Below are positions 32,341-41,061 of a DNA stretch of 64,000 bases, one piece after another. The notes under the pieces were generated by a model that made no database searches, was not told where the DNA came from, and saw only the letters and a program-made list of their open reading frames with translations. A program made the translations under genes and the position numbers. How positions within the stretch are numbered: the first letter of the stretch is position 1; every line of letters begins with the position of its first letter. Source of the stretch: Dyella dinghuensis (GTDB lineage Bacteria; Pseudomonadota; Gammaproteobacteria; Xanthomonadales; Rhodanobacteraceae); NCBI RefSeq assembly GCF_003977615.1, contig NZ_RYZR01000002.1, positions 409,717-473,716 on the forward strand, in the 5' to 3' direction.

Positions 32341-32736
32341 TCAGAAATCCGATTTGCCGAAGCGGGCCACACCCTGGTTCTTGCCCGGTGGATCGAGCGT
32401 CGTCAGATCCAGTTCCACAGGTGTGCCGATCCAATGAGCCAAAGTCGTGTGATCGGCAAGGTCGTCATCCGTCAGCGGATGAACGAGTGCCCGGAATCCC
32501 GACGCCTTGATGAAATCGAGAATGGCGGGCAACGCCTCTTTCGTGAAATGAATTTCAAACTGCGGGATGGGATGCGGTCCCGCTTTGCCGTTCGTGAGTT
32601 GGCCGACAAACAGCAGCTGAGGAATTTTTCGCGACTGCATGAAGTCGCGGAGGAGGGCGCGCGCCGTATCGGCCAGGGCTCGCTGGGAAGATTCGAAATA
32701 GAGATGCGCGTGATACGGCGCATTGTCGGCGCTCAC
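32341..32736 (-). CDS. DOPA 4,5-dioxygenase-like protein
   Basis: A small protein of 131 residues with the family's histidine pattern YHAHLYF near residue 7, PHPIPQFEIHF near residue 51 and a VHPLTDDDLADHTTLAHWIG segment near residue 81. This matches the DOPA-4,5-dioxygenase/aromatic ring-opening family. A GTG start at 32736 is chosen because AGGAG lies just upstream and homologues begin close to the YHAHLYF motif. It could extend to an ATG at 32829. Substrate unknown. It lies downstream of the bufferin cluster, more than 200 bases away. Confidence 0.78.
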   Translation of the reverse strand: MSADNAPYHAHLYFESSQRALADTARALLRDFMQSRKIPQLLFVGQLTNGKAGPHPIPQFEIHFTKEALPAILDFIKASGFRALVHPLTDDDLADHTTLAHWIGTPVELDLTTLDPPGKNQGVARFGKSDF

Positions 32737-32960
32737 GATAATTGCTCCTGTATAGCCGGGTCGCTTAAACGTCCCCAGATCGAGGCTGGGCACATCGAGA
32801 CAACAGTTTGGCACACCAACCCATTGCAATCAGCACCCCCGGTATGGGGCGCTCGATGGTGCGCGCCCGACGGCGAAGCTCCGCAGCGCAATCGATTTTT
32901 TGGTAGCTCGATTGAAAGCGTGAAGATGGCCCAAAGCCGCCGTATGGGCGCCTTATCAAG

Positions 32961-33710
32961 TTATGCGGCTGCCGCAACCAGCCATTCCTTGCTGATCCAG
33001 TTCATCAGCAACGCACCGGCCTTGGCGATACCTTCTTCCTCGCCGAGCCTTTCGACCAGTATGTCGCACAGTCCGGCGAAACTGCCGTTGGTTTGAAGCT
33101 GCAACAGCGCGGCATATTCCAGCAAATCCACGGTATTGAGGTAAACCGTGAACTGCTGCCGCCACACGATGACGCCTGCGGGTTCTGCGAGCATCTCGCT
33201 TTCGGGCAGTGCATCGTTCTGCTGCAGCGCCGACCAGATATCCGCGGCGTTGGTCGTCGCGGACAGAATCTCCAGCGAGGGCACCAAGCGGAGCCGGGCG
33301 GTATCCCAATCGACGTGCGCGAGCGCCTCCGGCGTCAGCACATCGCCATCGGGCGCCACGAATGCCCGCGCCAGTGCAAACTCGATCCGCGCCAACTCGT
33401 GCACATCCGGGTTATCGGGATAAGGCAACGCCAGCGTGTCGTCGAAGTTATCGCCGTAGGCATCAAGCGTCCATGCGTGTGGCGGATGGCGGTCGATATG
33501 AGCGACGGCCGCGGCGAGAAACGATTCTTCACCCAGCCATGTGCGCACGTTCGGATAGCTTGCTTCCAGGCAATCGATCAACTGGACGCGATAGTTGTTT
33601 TGGTAAACGTTCAATCCGGCGCTGGAGCCTATACTCAGACGCGATGCTGCATCACTCGATGCGGCAACGAGCCAGGATTGAAAATCACGTTGCATTTCGG
33701 CGAGATTCAT
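32961..33710 (-). CDS. bufC: DUF2063 / BufC-type partner of the MNIO enzyme
   Basis: A 249-residue protein that begins [15 protein letters not shown] and carries the DUF2063 pattern ([27 protein letters not shown], residues 30-56). In bufferin and HvfABC-type clusters this partner (BufC/HvfC) delivers the precursor peptide to the DUF692 oxygenase. Its start overlaps the end of the DUF692 gene by four bases (ATGA), so the two are translationally coupled. The family was earlier annotated as putative DNA-binding, which the context does not support. Confidence 0.85.
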   Translation of the reverse strand: MNLAEMQRDFQSWLVAASSDAASRLSIGSSAGLNVYQNNYRVQLIDCLEASYPNVRTWLGEESFLAAAVAHIDRHPPHAWTLDAYGDNFDDTLALPYPDNPDVHELARIEFALARAFVAPDGDVLTPEALAHVDWDTARLRLVPSLEILSATTNAADIWSALQQNDALPESEMLAEPAGVIVWRQQFTVYLNTVDLLEYAALLQLQTNGSFAGLCDILVERLGEEEGIAKAGALLMNWISKEWLVAAAA

Positions 33711-34558
33711 GCGGCCACCGCTCTGCGCGTGCGTGCATGGTTGTCACCGATGCGCCGTGCAATGGCCAGTTCATCGAGCAGATCGGTCAACGGCGGAATA
33801 TTGCCATCGCGCTCGATCATGGTCGCCACCGGCCCGGTCAGCGCTATAGCTTGTGCATAGAGCGCCCAGACATCGTCGCGCACCGGCATGTCGTGCGTGT
33901 CGATCAAAAGTTCTTCGCCCTGAGTATGTCCGGCAAGATGGATCTGCCGCACGCGATCAGCGGGAATACCGCGAAGGTAGGCTTGAGCGTCGAAACCGTG
34001 GTTGGTGGCACTTACATAAATGTTGTTGACGTCGAGCAGCAAACCACAACCAGTGCGCTTGCTCATGGCGTCGAGAAATTCCCATTCCGTCATCACCGAA
34101 TCGCCGAACGCAATGTAGCTGGACGGATTCTCGAACAGCAACGCGCGGCCCAGTATGTCTTGCGCCTGGCTGATATTCGCGCAGACGATGTTCAATGCCT
34201 CCTCGGTGTAGGGAACCGGCAGCAGATCATGCGAATTGAAGTGATCGATGCGTGACCAGCTCAGATGATCGGAAACAAAAAGCGGTTCGATCTCATCCGC
34301 CAGCGACTTCAGCTTGCGCAGATACTCAGGTTTCAAGCCATCTGCAGAACCGATCGACATCGACACGCCGTGCAGTGCCACCGGATGACGTTCGCGCACC
34401 TGGCGAAGAATATGTCGGGGCTGGCCGCCTTCGACCATGAAGTTTTCGGAGATCACTTCGACAAAATCGACGGACACATTGGTTTCGAGAAAGTCCCGAT
34501 AGTGATCCCGGCGCAAACCGAGTCCATAACCTGCAAACCGGGGTAGTGACGTGGACAT
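33707..34558 (-). CDS. bufB: DUF692 multinuclear non-haem iron oxygenase (BufB)
   Basis: A TIM-barrel MNIO enzyme of 283 residues. Features are [11 protein letters not shown] at the N-terminus, [14 protein letters not shown] near residue 96, [11 protein letters not shown] near 131, [19 protein letters not shown] near 196, and metal-binding HLAGHTQGE plus DTHDMPV near 228 and 241. Family members modify Cys residues of peptides, for example to thiooxazole or oxazolone-type groups, using iron. One such enzyme is present for two precursors in this cluster. It is coupled to bufC by a four-base overlap and preceded by a strong stem-loop. Confidence 0.92.
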   Translation of the reverse strand: MSTSLPRFAGYGLGLRRDHYRDFLETNVSVDFVEVISENFMVEGGQPRHILRQVRERHPVALHGVSMSIGSADGLKPEYLRKLKSLADEIEPLFVSDHLSWSRIDHFNSHDLLPVPYTEEALNIVCANISQAQDILGRALLFENPSSYIAFGDSVMTEWEFLDAMSKRTGCGLLLDVNNIYVSATNHGFDAQAYLRGIPADRVRQIHLAGHTQGEELLIDTHDMPVRDDVWALYAQAIALTGPVATMIERDGNIPPLTDLLDELAIARRIGDNHARTRRAVAA

Positions 34559-34585
34559 TGCGAGACTCCTGGGAAAAAGAGTGAG

Positions 34586-34616
34586 GGGCTGAACCCGCGT
34601 TTTGCGGGTTCAGCCC
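34586..34616 (-). terminator. Strong stem-loop between precursor bufA2 and bufB
   Basis: GGGCTGAACCCGC (34586-34598), a five-base loop and GCGGGTTCAGCCC (34604-34616) make a perfect 13-bp stem. It begins seven bases after the bufA2 stop and lies 28 bases ahead of the bufB start. There is no long U tract on the transcribed strand, so it may stabilise the precursor mRNA or attenuate read-through, keeping precursor levels above enzyme levels. Confidence 0.75.
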
Positions 34617-34622
34617 GCCCGA

Positions 34623-34910
34623 TTACTTGCCTTGCGGTTCGGTCAGCGTGCCACCCGCGGCAGTGCATGCGCTCGGCGTCTTCACGACGACGCCCTGGCC
34701 TTTGCAACCGTTGAGGCCTTTGCAGTCGTGCTTGGCCGTAGCGCAGAGGCTTTGGCCCTTGCACGAGTTGACGCCGTAGCAGCGGCCGGGCTGTTCTTTC
34801 TGCGCGGACTGATCGGCCGCGTGTGCCGTAACCACCGATGAGAGAGCGAGTGCGACGACGACGGCTGCGGAAGCGAAGCTGTTGCGAGACTTGATGACGA
34901 GAGTGTTCAT
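34623..34910 (-). CDS. bufA2: Bufferin-type precursor peptide, BufA2-like
   Basis: A 95-residue peptide with a signal sequence (ending TAHAADQ near residue 32), so it is exported to the periplasm. The mature part has six cysteines in the repeated pattern CYGVNSCKGQ, LCATA, DCKGLNGCKGQG and SACTAAGG. This is the wording of the second bufferin family (BufA2). Bufferins are known as copper-chelating RiPPs whose cysteines are modified by a DUF692 enzyme; metal and modification here are inferred. The ATG at 34910 follows GGAAAA. An alpha/beta hydrolase gene precedes it by 49 bases. Confidence 0.82.
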   Translation of the reverse strand: MNTLVIKSRNSFASAAVVVALALSSVVTAHAADQSAQKEQPGRCYGVNSCKGQSLCATAKHDCKGLNGCKGQGVVVKTPSACTAAGGTLTEPQGK

Positions 34911-34959
34911 GATGTTTTCCTGGAGTGGGGTGTGGGGGTGACGGTGAAACAAAGCGGCG

Positions 34960-35724
34960 TTATTTCAGGCTCTGCGCGGCGTCTTCGATAACTTGCGCAA
35001 CCTGTTCGGGCTGCGACATGAAAACGAAATGGCTGCCCTTGATCTCGGTGATCTTCGAACCGGCACGCTGATACATCGAGCGCTGCAGGTCGGGGCTGTA
35101 GAAACGGTCTTCGGTGGCGACGACGGCCCAGCTCGGCTTGTTGCGCCATGCCGCGACGCCAGCGGCGCTACGCAACGCGGAGACCGTTCCCGATACCTGC
35201 GAGATCGCCATGAAGTTGGTGCGGTTCACCGTGAGATCGCCGCCGAGATCCGCGCCGAACTTCTTCTGATCGACCGTGATGTAACCGTCGAAAGACGTCT
35301 GCAGATCGTTGCTCGGCTCAGGCACAGATTCGACGAGCTGCAGCACGCTCTCGCCCACGCTGGGCGCTACAGCGGCGACGTAAACCAGACCTTTGACCTT
35401 GTCGCGGTTGCCGGCTTCGCTGATCACGGCGCCACCGTAATCGCTGCCTACCAACAAGGTCGGACCGTCTTCCTTGCGAAGCTGCCGAAACACGGCGTCG
35501 GCGTCATTGGCCAGCGATTCGACGCGCGGCTGCACGACGTTCACGGTGTAGCCCTTGTGGATCAGGATGTCGTGCACGACGTGCCAACCCGAACCGTCCA
35601 CGAACGCACCGGGAACGATCACGATGTTCTTGACGCCGGCAGGTGCGGGAGGAGCGGTGTCGGCGGCGTAGGCGGATGTGGCCGCCGCCAACATGAGAAT
35701 CATCAAACTTAACGACTTGCGCAT
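34960..35724 (-). CDS. Secreted alpha/beta hydrolase with Asp nucleophile
   Basis: A 254-residue hydrolase with a signal peptide (MRKSLSLMILMLAAATSAYA). The fold is clear: NIVIVPGAFVDGSGWHVV oxyanion region near residue 35, nucleophile elbow VGSDYGGAVI near residue 93, acid DRFYSPD near residue 209, and the His in IKGSHFVFMSQPEQVAQVI near the C-terminus. At the elbow Asp replaces the usual Ser of GHSYGG, as in haloalkane dehalogenases and epoxide hydrolases. It sits inside the bufferin cluster, between doxX and bufA2, an unexpected place. Substrate unknown. Confidence 0.8.
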   Translation of the reverse strand: MRKSLSLMILMLAAATSAYAADTAPPAPAGVKNIVIVPGAFVDGSGWHVVHDILIHKGYTVNVVQPRVESLANDADAVFRQLRKEDGPTLLVGSDYGGAVISEAGNRDKVKGLVYVAAVAPSVGESVLQLVESVPEPSNDLQTSFDGYITVDQKKFGADLGGDLTVNRTNFMAISQVSGTVSALRSAAGVAAWRNKPSWAVVATEDRFYSPDLQRSMYQRAGSKITEIKGSHFVFMSQPEQVAQVIEDAAQSLK

Positions 35725-35778
35725 GGAATTTTTTTCCTCGGGGAATTGCGATGTAAGAACAGATGTTTTTCGCGGCTA

Positions 35779-36255
35779 TCAGGCGCGGCGCAGGCGGTCG
35801 AGCGACCACTTCCCGCCGCCACGCGCGACGAGTGGCAGCAGCAGTCCGGCCCAGCTCAGGTGTGTGGGCCACGCATCCGGGTACACGAACACTTCGATCA
35901 CCGTGGTCATGCCGAGCAGCGCAAGCGCAGAAACCCGCGTGAAGAGGCCTAGCACCAGCAATACGGGAAACATATGTTCCGCGCCGGTCGCCATGCGCGC
36001 GGCCCAATCGGACGGGATCAACGGCAGCGCGTATTCGTTGGCGAACAAGTCGTAAGTGGAAGGCTTGATGGTCAGGATGCCTTCGACTTTCGTGCGTCCG
36101 GATTGGAAGAACACGGCAGCGATGCCGAGACGCGCGACAAGCAGCAGCAACGCATCGGGCACGATGCGCGACAACCACGTTGCCGGTGCGCTATCGCGAT
36201 TGACGTTCGCGGCTTCGAACTTGGTCGGCGCGATTTCCACGCTGCGCAAATTCAT
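35779..36255 (-). CDS. DoxX family membrane protein (bufferin cluster)
   Basis: A 158-residue membrane protein with four hydrophobic segments and the DoxX wording [19 protein letters not shown] near residue 43 and [17 protein letters not shown] near residue 68. DoxX proteins commonly accompany bufferin/HvfABC clusters (called BufD/HvfD there). Their job may be quinone- or redox-linked. The start ATG (36255) overlaps the stop of bufA1 by ATGA, showing translational coupling to the first precursor. Confidence 0.88.
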   Translation of the reverse strand: MNLRSVEIAPTKFEAANVNRDSAPATWLSRIVPDALLLLVARLGIAAVFFQSGRTKVEGILTIKPSTYDLFANEYALPLIPSDWAARMATGAEHMFPVLLVLGLFTRVSALALLGMTTVIEVFVYPDAWPTHLSWAGLLLPLVARGGGKWSLDRLRRA

Positions 36256-36536
36256 GACTTGGCCTGCAGCGAGCCGTAGCCCTTCGGTGTCTTGATCGTG
36301 GTGCAGGTGCCCTTGGCGACCAGAACCCAGGAGTTGCCCTGATAGTCTGCCTTGGAGGTACCGGCGCACGTCGTGCCAGCGCCAGCAGCGCAATCGTTCT
36401 TACCGGCGAGTGCTACGCCGTAGCATTTTTCCATCGCCGGTTTCGCCGAGCTGGAGGAAGTGGCGTGCGCGCTGGTCGCCAGCGTTGCGAGAGAGAAGGC
36501 CAACGTAGCGGCCAGGGTTGCGTAGGTGTTTTTCAT
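36252..36536 (-). CDS. bufA1: Bufferin precursor peptide, BufA1 / DUF2282
   Basis: A 94-residue exported peptide. The signal sequence runs to about residue 25 (TSAHA). The mature part carries the DUF2282 signature [20 protein letters not shown], then [18 protein letters not shown] and AKGTCTTI, giving four cysteines. DUF2282 peptides are the BufA1 bufferin family, exported metallophores modified on cysteine. It is the first gene of the cluster after ohr, and is coupled to doxX. It differs from the six-Cys BufA2 peptide encoded 1.4 kb downstream. Confidence 0.88.
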   Translation of the reverse strand: MKNTYATLAATLAFSLATLATSAHATSSSSAKPAMEKCYGVALAGKNDCAAGAGTTCAGTSKADYQGNSWVLVAKGTCTTIKTPKGYGSLQAKS

Positions 36537-36583
36537 GATGTGTGTCTCGGTGATGGGATGAGTGAGAGGGATACAAGCGCCGC

Positions 36584-37003
36584 TTAGACGGCGGTGATGA
36601 CAGCGTTGATGTTTCCGTGCGTTGCCTTGGAATATGGGCAAATCTGATGCGCGCGATCGGCGATGGATTGGGCGAGGGCGAGATCGAGTCCCGGCAGGCT
36701 TACCTGCAGGCGCGCCGAAATGAAAAAACCTTCTTCAGGGTTGTTGTTGAGATCCACTTCGGCGTTCACCGAGGTGTCGGCGGGAAGACGCACGCCCACT
36801 TCCTGCGCGGCGCGACCCATCGCACCGATGAAGCAGGCGGACCAGCCGGCGGCAAACAGCTGCTCGGGATTGGTGCCGGTACCGTTGGAACCCGGCAGCG
36901 ACAACTTGATGTTCAGGCGATCGTCACTGCTGCGCGATTGGCCATCACGGCCACCGGAGGTGACAGTCTGAGCGGTATAGAGAACGGTGCTGTTCTGAGA
37001 CAT
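36584..37003 (-). CDS. ohr: Organic hydroperoxide resistance protein
   Basis: A 139-residue OsmC/Ohr-fold peroxidase that reduces organic hydroperoxides with a lipoyl or dithiol donor. The two catalytic cysteines are visible: [10 protein letters not shown] near residue 60 and [10 protein letters not shown] near residue 124. The Arg/Glu pair in the dimer interface region is also plausible. ATG 37003 is used, since the frame to 37213 is only leader. It lies 47 bases upstream of bufA1 on the same strand and may be co-transcribed. It is divergent from a thioredoxin-like gene. Confidence 0.93.
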   Translation of the reverse strand: MSQNSTVLYTAQTVTSGGRDGQSRSSDDRLNIKLSLPGSNGTGTNPEQLFAAGWSACFIGAMGRAAQEVGVRLPADTSVNAEVDLNNNPEEGFFISARLQVSLPGLDLALAQSIADRAHQICPYSKATHGNINAVITAV

Positions 37004-37144
37004 GCTTGGTTTCCTTAAGTGAAAGGCCGTTCGCCCCGAAGCGGTGGCGTGCAATTGGCCGGTGTGCATAGGAAACCGTCGCGACGTATCCCGGTTGTGT
37101 CGCGCGGGGTAGCAAAAGGCATCGCAGTGTGTCGAGGCGGCCGC

Positions 37145-37195
37145 CGGATACGTTCCGATACAAAACCCGCCGTCTTTGTACAAACGGATACAAAA
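37145..37195. promoter_or_regulatory. Phased GATAC repeats, candidate response-regulator sites
   Basis: GATAC occurs at 37147, 37157 and 37187, and the last two extend to GATACAAAA. The spacing is 10 and 30 bp, i.e. whole helical turns. A palindrome TTTGTACAAA lies between them at 37175-37184. The array is in the divergent ohr / thioredoxin-like promoter region. Such phased direct repeats suit an OmpR-type regulator, and one is encoded at 37864. Inference. Confidence 0.5.
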
Positions 37196-37295
37196 AGCCG
37201 GTAAAGCAGACACGTTGGGGATAACTCAGCGCCGTCAAATAGCGGACAAGGCAACGCGCACAGGCGCCGCCACCCACTATTGCGAGGAAAACCTC

Positions 37296-37838
37296 ATGAA
37301 ACTTCTGCGTATCGCCATTGCCGCGGCCGCCCTGGCTTCGGCGCTTTTAGCCTATTGGCCCGCCGCGTGGACCACGGCCAGCGCCCAGGAAACGGCCGTC
37401 TCCCAGGCCCCGGAATTCACCGGCGCGGACCGCTGGTATAACTCTCCGCCGCTGACGATGGCCGCACTACGCGGCAAAGTCGTCCTGGTCGAATTCTGGA
37501 CGCGCGAATGCATCAACTGCATCGACGTACTGCCGCATACCAAAGCGTTGTACGACAAGTACGCCAAAGACGGTCTGGTCGTGGTTGGTGTGCACACGCC
37601 CGAGTACGATGAAGAACGCGATCCGGCCGCGCTCCAATTGGCTCTGCGCCAGCTACACGTCACGTGGCCGGTTGCGGTGGATAATGAGTCGCGCATCTGG
37701 AACGCTTACGGCAACCGCTATTGGCCCGCGGTCTACCTCATCGATCGGCAAGGACGGGTGGTGTATAGCCACGTCGGCGAGGGAAACTACGACGAGACCG
37801 AACAGCACGTTCGTCAGTTGCTGGGTCAGGCGCAGTAA
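37296..37838 (+). CDS. TlpA/DipZ-type thioredoxin-like protein
   Basis: A 180-residue exported thioredoxin-fold protein. The N-terminus (MKLLRIAIAAAALASALLAY) is a signal or anchor. The redox motif is FWTRECINCIDVLPH near residue 67, a CINC disulfide. WPVAVDNESRIWNAYGNRYWPAVYLID near residue 125 is the wording of the DipZ C-terminal/redoxin group. It probably handles disulfides or reactive thiols in the periplasm, where bufferins also act. It begins 292 bases from the divergent ohr gene and precedes the two-component genes by 25 bases. Confidence 0.85.
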   Translation: MKLLRIAIAAAALASALLAYWPAAWTTASAQETAVSQAPEFTGADRWYNSPPLTMAALRGKVVLVEFWTRECINCIDVLPHTKALYDKYAKDGLVVVGVHTPEYDEERDPAALQLALRQLHVTWPVAVDNESRIWNAYGNRYWPAVYLIDRQGRVVYSHVGEGNYDETEQHVRQLLGQAQ

Positions 37839-37863
37839 AACGTAACCGCAACTCAACCTTGGG

Positions 37864-38613
37864 ATGAACGACATGGATCACATCGACCACATTCTCGTTG
37901 TCGATGACGATCACGACATTCGCACCGGTGTCGTGGACTATCTACGCAAGAACGGCCTGCGCGCGAGCGCAGCCGTCGATGGCCGCGACATGTTCGCGCA
38001 ACTCGACACGTCGGCGTTCGACTTGATCGTGCTCGACATCATGATGCCGGGCGATGACGGCCTGGTGCTTTGCCGCACGCTGCGTAGTGGCAAGCATCGC
38101 GCCGTGCCGATTCTTCTGCTCACCGCACGCGATGACGAGACCGATCGCATCATCGGCCTGGAGATGGGCGCGGACGACTACGTGGCCAAACCGTTCTCGC
38201 CACGCGAATTGTTGGCGCGTATCAAGGCGGTGATCCGGCGCACGCGCATGCTACCGCCGAACCTTCGCATCACGGAGACGGTCGATACGTTGTCCTTCGG
38301 CCGTTGGCGCCTGAATACCACCGCACGTCATTTGATCGACGAAAACGACACCATCGTTGCGCTGAGCGGCGCCGAATTCCGATTGCTGCGCGTGTTCCTG
38401 GATCATCCGCAGCGTGTGTTGTCGCGCGACCAACTGCTCAACCTGACGCAGGGCAGGGATGCGGAACTCTTCGACCGCTCCATCGACTTGCTGGTGAGTC
38501 GCTTGCGAACCCGCCTTGAAGATAAGGCAAGAGAACAGACCTACATCAAGACCGTGCGCAGCGAAGGTTATGTCTTCAGCATGCCGGTAACCGTGCACGG
38601 GAACGACACATGA
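37864..38613 (+). CDS. OmpR/PhoB-type response regulator
   Basis: A 249-residue DNA-binding response regulator. The receiver domain has the acidic pocket VVDDDHDIR near residue 13, the phospho-acceptor Asp in VLDIMMPGDDG near residue 58, and the switch Lys in DDYVAKPFSPRELL near residue 105. A winged-helix effector follows (RSIDLLVSRLRTRLEDKAREQTYIKTVRSEGYVF). It overlaps the kinase gene by four bases. The target is probably the neighbouring thiol/peroxide or bufferin genes, which is inference from position. Confidence 0.93.
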   Translation: MNDMDHIDHILVVDDDHDIRTGVVDYLRKNGLRASAAVDGRDMFAQLDTSAFDLIVLDIMMPGDDGLVLCRTLRSGKHRAVPILLLTARDDETDRIIGLEMGADDYVAKPFSPRELLARIKAVIRRTRMLPPNLRITETVDTLSFGRWRLNTTARHLIDENDTIVALSGAEFRLLRVFLDHPQRVLSRDQLLNLTQGRDAELFDRSIDLLVSRLRTRLEDKAREQTYIKTVRSEGYVFSMPVTVHGNDT

Positions 38614-39929
38614 GTTTCCTCGCATCGATGGCGCCGAAGCGCTGGCTGCCACGCAGCATGGCGTCGCGTCTTTATTTGATCATCCTGGCGGGTTTGTTGT
38701 TGGCGCAAGGTCTTTCTATGGCGCTGCAGTCCTACGAGCGTTACGAAAGCGCCGTGTCAGTGATGCTCAACACCGTCGAAAACGAGGTTGGCACCTCGGT
38801 CGCCATACTGGATCGCTTGCCTGTGCAGGAACGTCCCAACTGGCTCGGCCGTCTGCAACGCGACAATTACCGCTTCCTGCTCGATGCAGGGCAGCCCGGC
38901 ATGCCGCTGATTTCCGAACGTTCGCGTCAGCTCGTTCGCAGCATCGCTAAAGAAGTGGGGCCCGATTACCACGTGAACGCCGACGCGGTTTCGGTAAAGC
39001 CGGAGCGCTATCAGGTGCATTTCACTTTGCATGACGGCGCGCCGCTCACGCTGGAAATCACACCGCATATGGCGCCGGTGGCGTCGTGGCTTCCTGTCGT
39101 GTTGATGTTGCAGTTGCTGCTACTGCTCGTGTGTACATGGCTGGCCGTACGACTGGCGACGCGGCCGTTGACGCAACTGGCGCAAGCCGCCGAATCCATG
39201 ACACCGACTGCAGATGGACCGCGCATGAGTGAAAACGGTCCTACCGAAGTGGCGCAGGCCGCCGTGGCTTTCAACACGATGCAGGAGCGCGTTGCTCGTC
39301 ATCTCAAGGAGCGGCTGCACATCCTGGCGTCGATCTCGCACGACCTGCAGACGCCGATCACGCGTATGCGGCTTCGCGCCGAGAATCTGGAAGAGTGCGA
39401 AGAGCGGGAAAAAATTCTGAAAGACCTGCGTGAGATGGAGCATCTGGTGCGAGAAGGCGTCGCTTATGCACGCAGTGCGCATGGTGGTGCGGAAACTCCC
39501 GTGCGTATCAATGTGGAAGCCTTTTTCGAGAGTCTCGTCTTCGACTACCAGGATATGGGTCGACCGGTCACACTGTCCGGCTCCATCGACGGCACCGCCA
39601 TGGTTCGTCAGCAGGCGTTGCGCCGTGTGTTGGGCAACCTGATCGACAACGCGATCAAATACGGTGGCAGCGCCGAAGTCAGCGCGTGGAGAACGGAGCA
39701 GGGCACATTGTGCATGGCGGTATCGGATCGTGGCCCAGGCATCCCCGAAGCATCGCTGGAGCAGGTGCTTCAGCCTTTTTATCGCCTGGAAGCATCACGT
39801 AACCGCGATACCGGTGGCGCCGGCCTTGGGCTAGCCATCGCCGCACAACTTACGCGCGCGATTGGTGGAAACCTCGCATTGGCCAATCGTGATGGCGGCG
39901 GCCTGATCGCAACCATCACCTTGTCCTGA
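38610..39929 (+). CDS. Sensor histidine kinase
   Basis: A 439-residue inner-membrane kinase. Two TM segments (about residues 15-37 and 152-174) bracket a periplasmic sensor. A HAMP linker follows, then the phospho-acceptor box LASISHDLQTPITRMRLRAENLEE near residue 245 and an ATPase domain with N box NLIDNAIKYGG, G1 DRGPGIPE and G2 GGAGLGLAIA. It is coupled to its response regulator by ATGA. The signal is unknown. Confidence 0.93.
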   Translation: MSFLASMAPKRWLPRSMASRLYLIILAGLLLAQGLSMALQSYERYESAVSVMLNTVENEVGTSVAILDRLPVQERPNWLGRLQRDNYRFLLDAGQPGMPLISERSRQLVRSIAKEVGPDYHVNADAVSVKPERYQVHFTLHDGAPLTLEITPHMAPVASWLPVVLMLQLLLLLVCTWLAVRLATRPLTQLAQAAESMTPTADGPRMSENGPTEVAQAAVAFNTMQERVARHLKERLHILASISHDLQTPITRMRLRAENLEECEEREKILKDLREMEHLVREGVAYARSAHGGAETPVRINVEAFFESLVFDYQDMGRPVTLSGSIDGTAMVRQQALRRVLGNLIDNAIKYGGSAEVSAWRTEQGTLCMAVSDRGPGIPEASLEQVLQPFYRLEASRNRDTGGAGLGLAIAAQLTRAIGGNLALANRDGGGLIATITLS

Positions 39930-39936
39930 TTCGATA

Positions 39937-40866
39937 TCAAGGTTGTAAACGCATACCGTCTTGAGCAAACACGATGGGACCCTTGTAGTGCGTGCGAATG
40001 GAAGCCTCGACGCTGGCCTGCTGTTGATCGATCACGGGTGACAAATGACTGAGCAGCAGTTTTTTTGTTCCGCTATCCGCAGCGACCACGCCAATCGTCT
40101 TAGGCGGCGTGTGCAAGGTGTAAAGCACCGGTCGTGAACCTGGTGGGTCGAGCACGACGGAATTGAAAACCAGCAGACTGGTGTGCTGCGCAATGCGCTG
40201 CAGGTTATCGATTCCGTTAGCATCGATATCGCCGCTGAAGGTGATGCTTTGATGATGGTAGTCGATGCGATAAATCACCGCGGGTGCGTCGCCGTGATGA
40301 CCCGCTATCGCGCTGATATCCAGTCCTTGCGCTGAATAAATGACCTTCGGTATCTTGGAGGCATTCGCAGATGCATCGATATCCGTCGCATTGATCGACA
40401 CCGGCTCGGCAAAGTCGTGCAGATAGCTGTACGCGCCATCGGGGCCGAACAACAGATCGATAAAATGACTGGTTGACGGGAAGGTGGCTTCATCGCCTTC
40501 GCCACGATGCCCGGTGGGACCAAAGAGCCGGACATTGACCGGCCCGTCACCTGAAACCGCACGTGCTTTGAAAAAACCAGGCAGCTCGCCAGTGTGATCG
40601 ATATGCAAATGCGTCAGCAGCACGATATCGACGTTGGCTAACGACAGCTTCGCCTCGCCGAGCCGCACAAACGTGCCAGGCCCAGCATCCACCATGACGC
40701 GAGGCGTGCCGTCAACCAAAACGATATATCCAGCTCCAGCTCGGCCCGTAGCGCCAGGTCCGCCAGATCCAAGCACCACAAGCTCCAGCGGCGACACAAC
40801 CGGCGCGGCGATGCTGCTGCTAGCGGCCAACATCAACAGTGCGACATAAAACGAAAGCTTGAACAT
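39937..40866 (-). CDS. Exported metallo-beta-lactamase-fold hydrolase
   Basis: A 309-residue MBL-fold enzyme with a signal peptide (FKLSFYVALLMLAASSSIAAP). The metal motif is THLHIDHTGELPGFF near residue 81 (HxHxDH). Further ligands are likely in AGHHGDAPAVIYRI and LLLSHLSPVID. The sequence resembles the ribonuclease Z/arylsulfatase-like MBL group with an exported form. Convergent with the kinase gene, eight bases apart. Start ATG 40866 is preferred; an in-frame ATG at 40881 would lengthen it by five residues. Confidence 0.85.
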   Translation of the reverse strand: MFKLSFYVALLMLAASSSIAAPVVSPLELVVLGSGGPGATGRAGAGYIVLVDGTPRVMVDAGPGTFVRLGEAKLSLANVDIVLLTHLHIDHTGELPGFFKARAVSGDGPVNVRLFGPTGHRGEGDEATFPSTSHFIDLLFGPDGAYSYLHDFAEPVSINATDIDASANASKIPKVIYSAQGLDISAIAGHHGDAPAVIYRIDYHHQSITFSGDIDANGIDNLQRIAQHTSLLVFNSVVLDPPGSRPVLYTLHTPPKTIGVVAADSGTKKLLLSHLSPVIDQQQASVEASIRTHYKGPIVFAQDGMRLQP

Positions 40867-41033
40867 GAGTGCCTCCACCAATGTGCATGCACAGCGCGGG
40901 CTTCGTCTTAGAAGCGGACCACATCCATTCTGTTAGAAGGTGACGCGGTAGAAGGGATGACACGGTTAAGTGTCTGGGTGACAGAGTTAAGACGATAACG
41001 GCGCTGGGCAAGCCTTTCGAGGGTCTATCTGTA

Positions 41034-41061
41034 ATTTTACATAATATACAGAGTGGTCGAA
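41034..41061. other. dif-like XerCD attachment half-site (left prophage edge)
   Basis: 41034-41044 (ATTTTACATAA) matches the XerD arm of the E. coli dif site, read on this strand, with one mismatch. The next six bases TATACA equal the dif central region. The following 11 bases do not match the XerC arm. This is what is expected at one end of a filamentous prophage integrated by host XerCD. The stop codon of the phage repressor (41037-41039) lies inside the site. I did not find the matching right-hand site. Confidence 0.65.
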
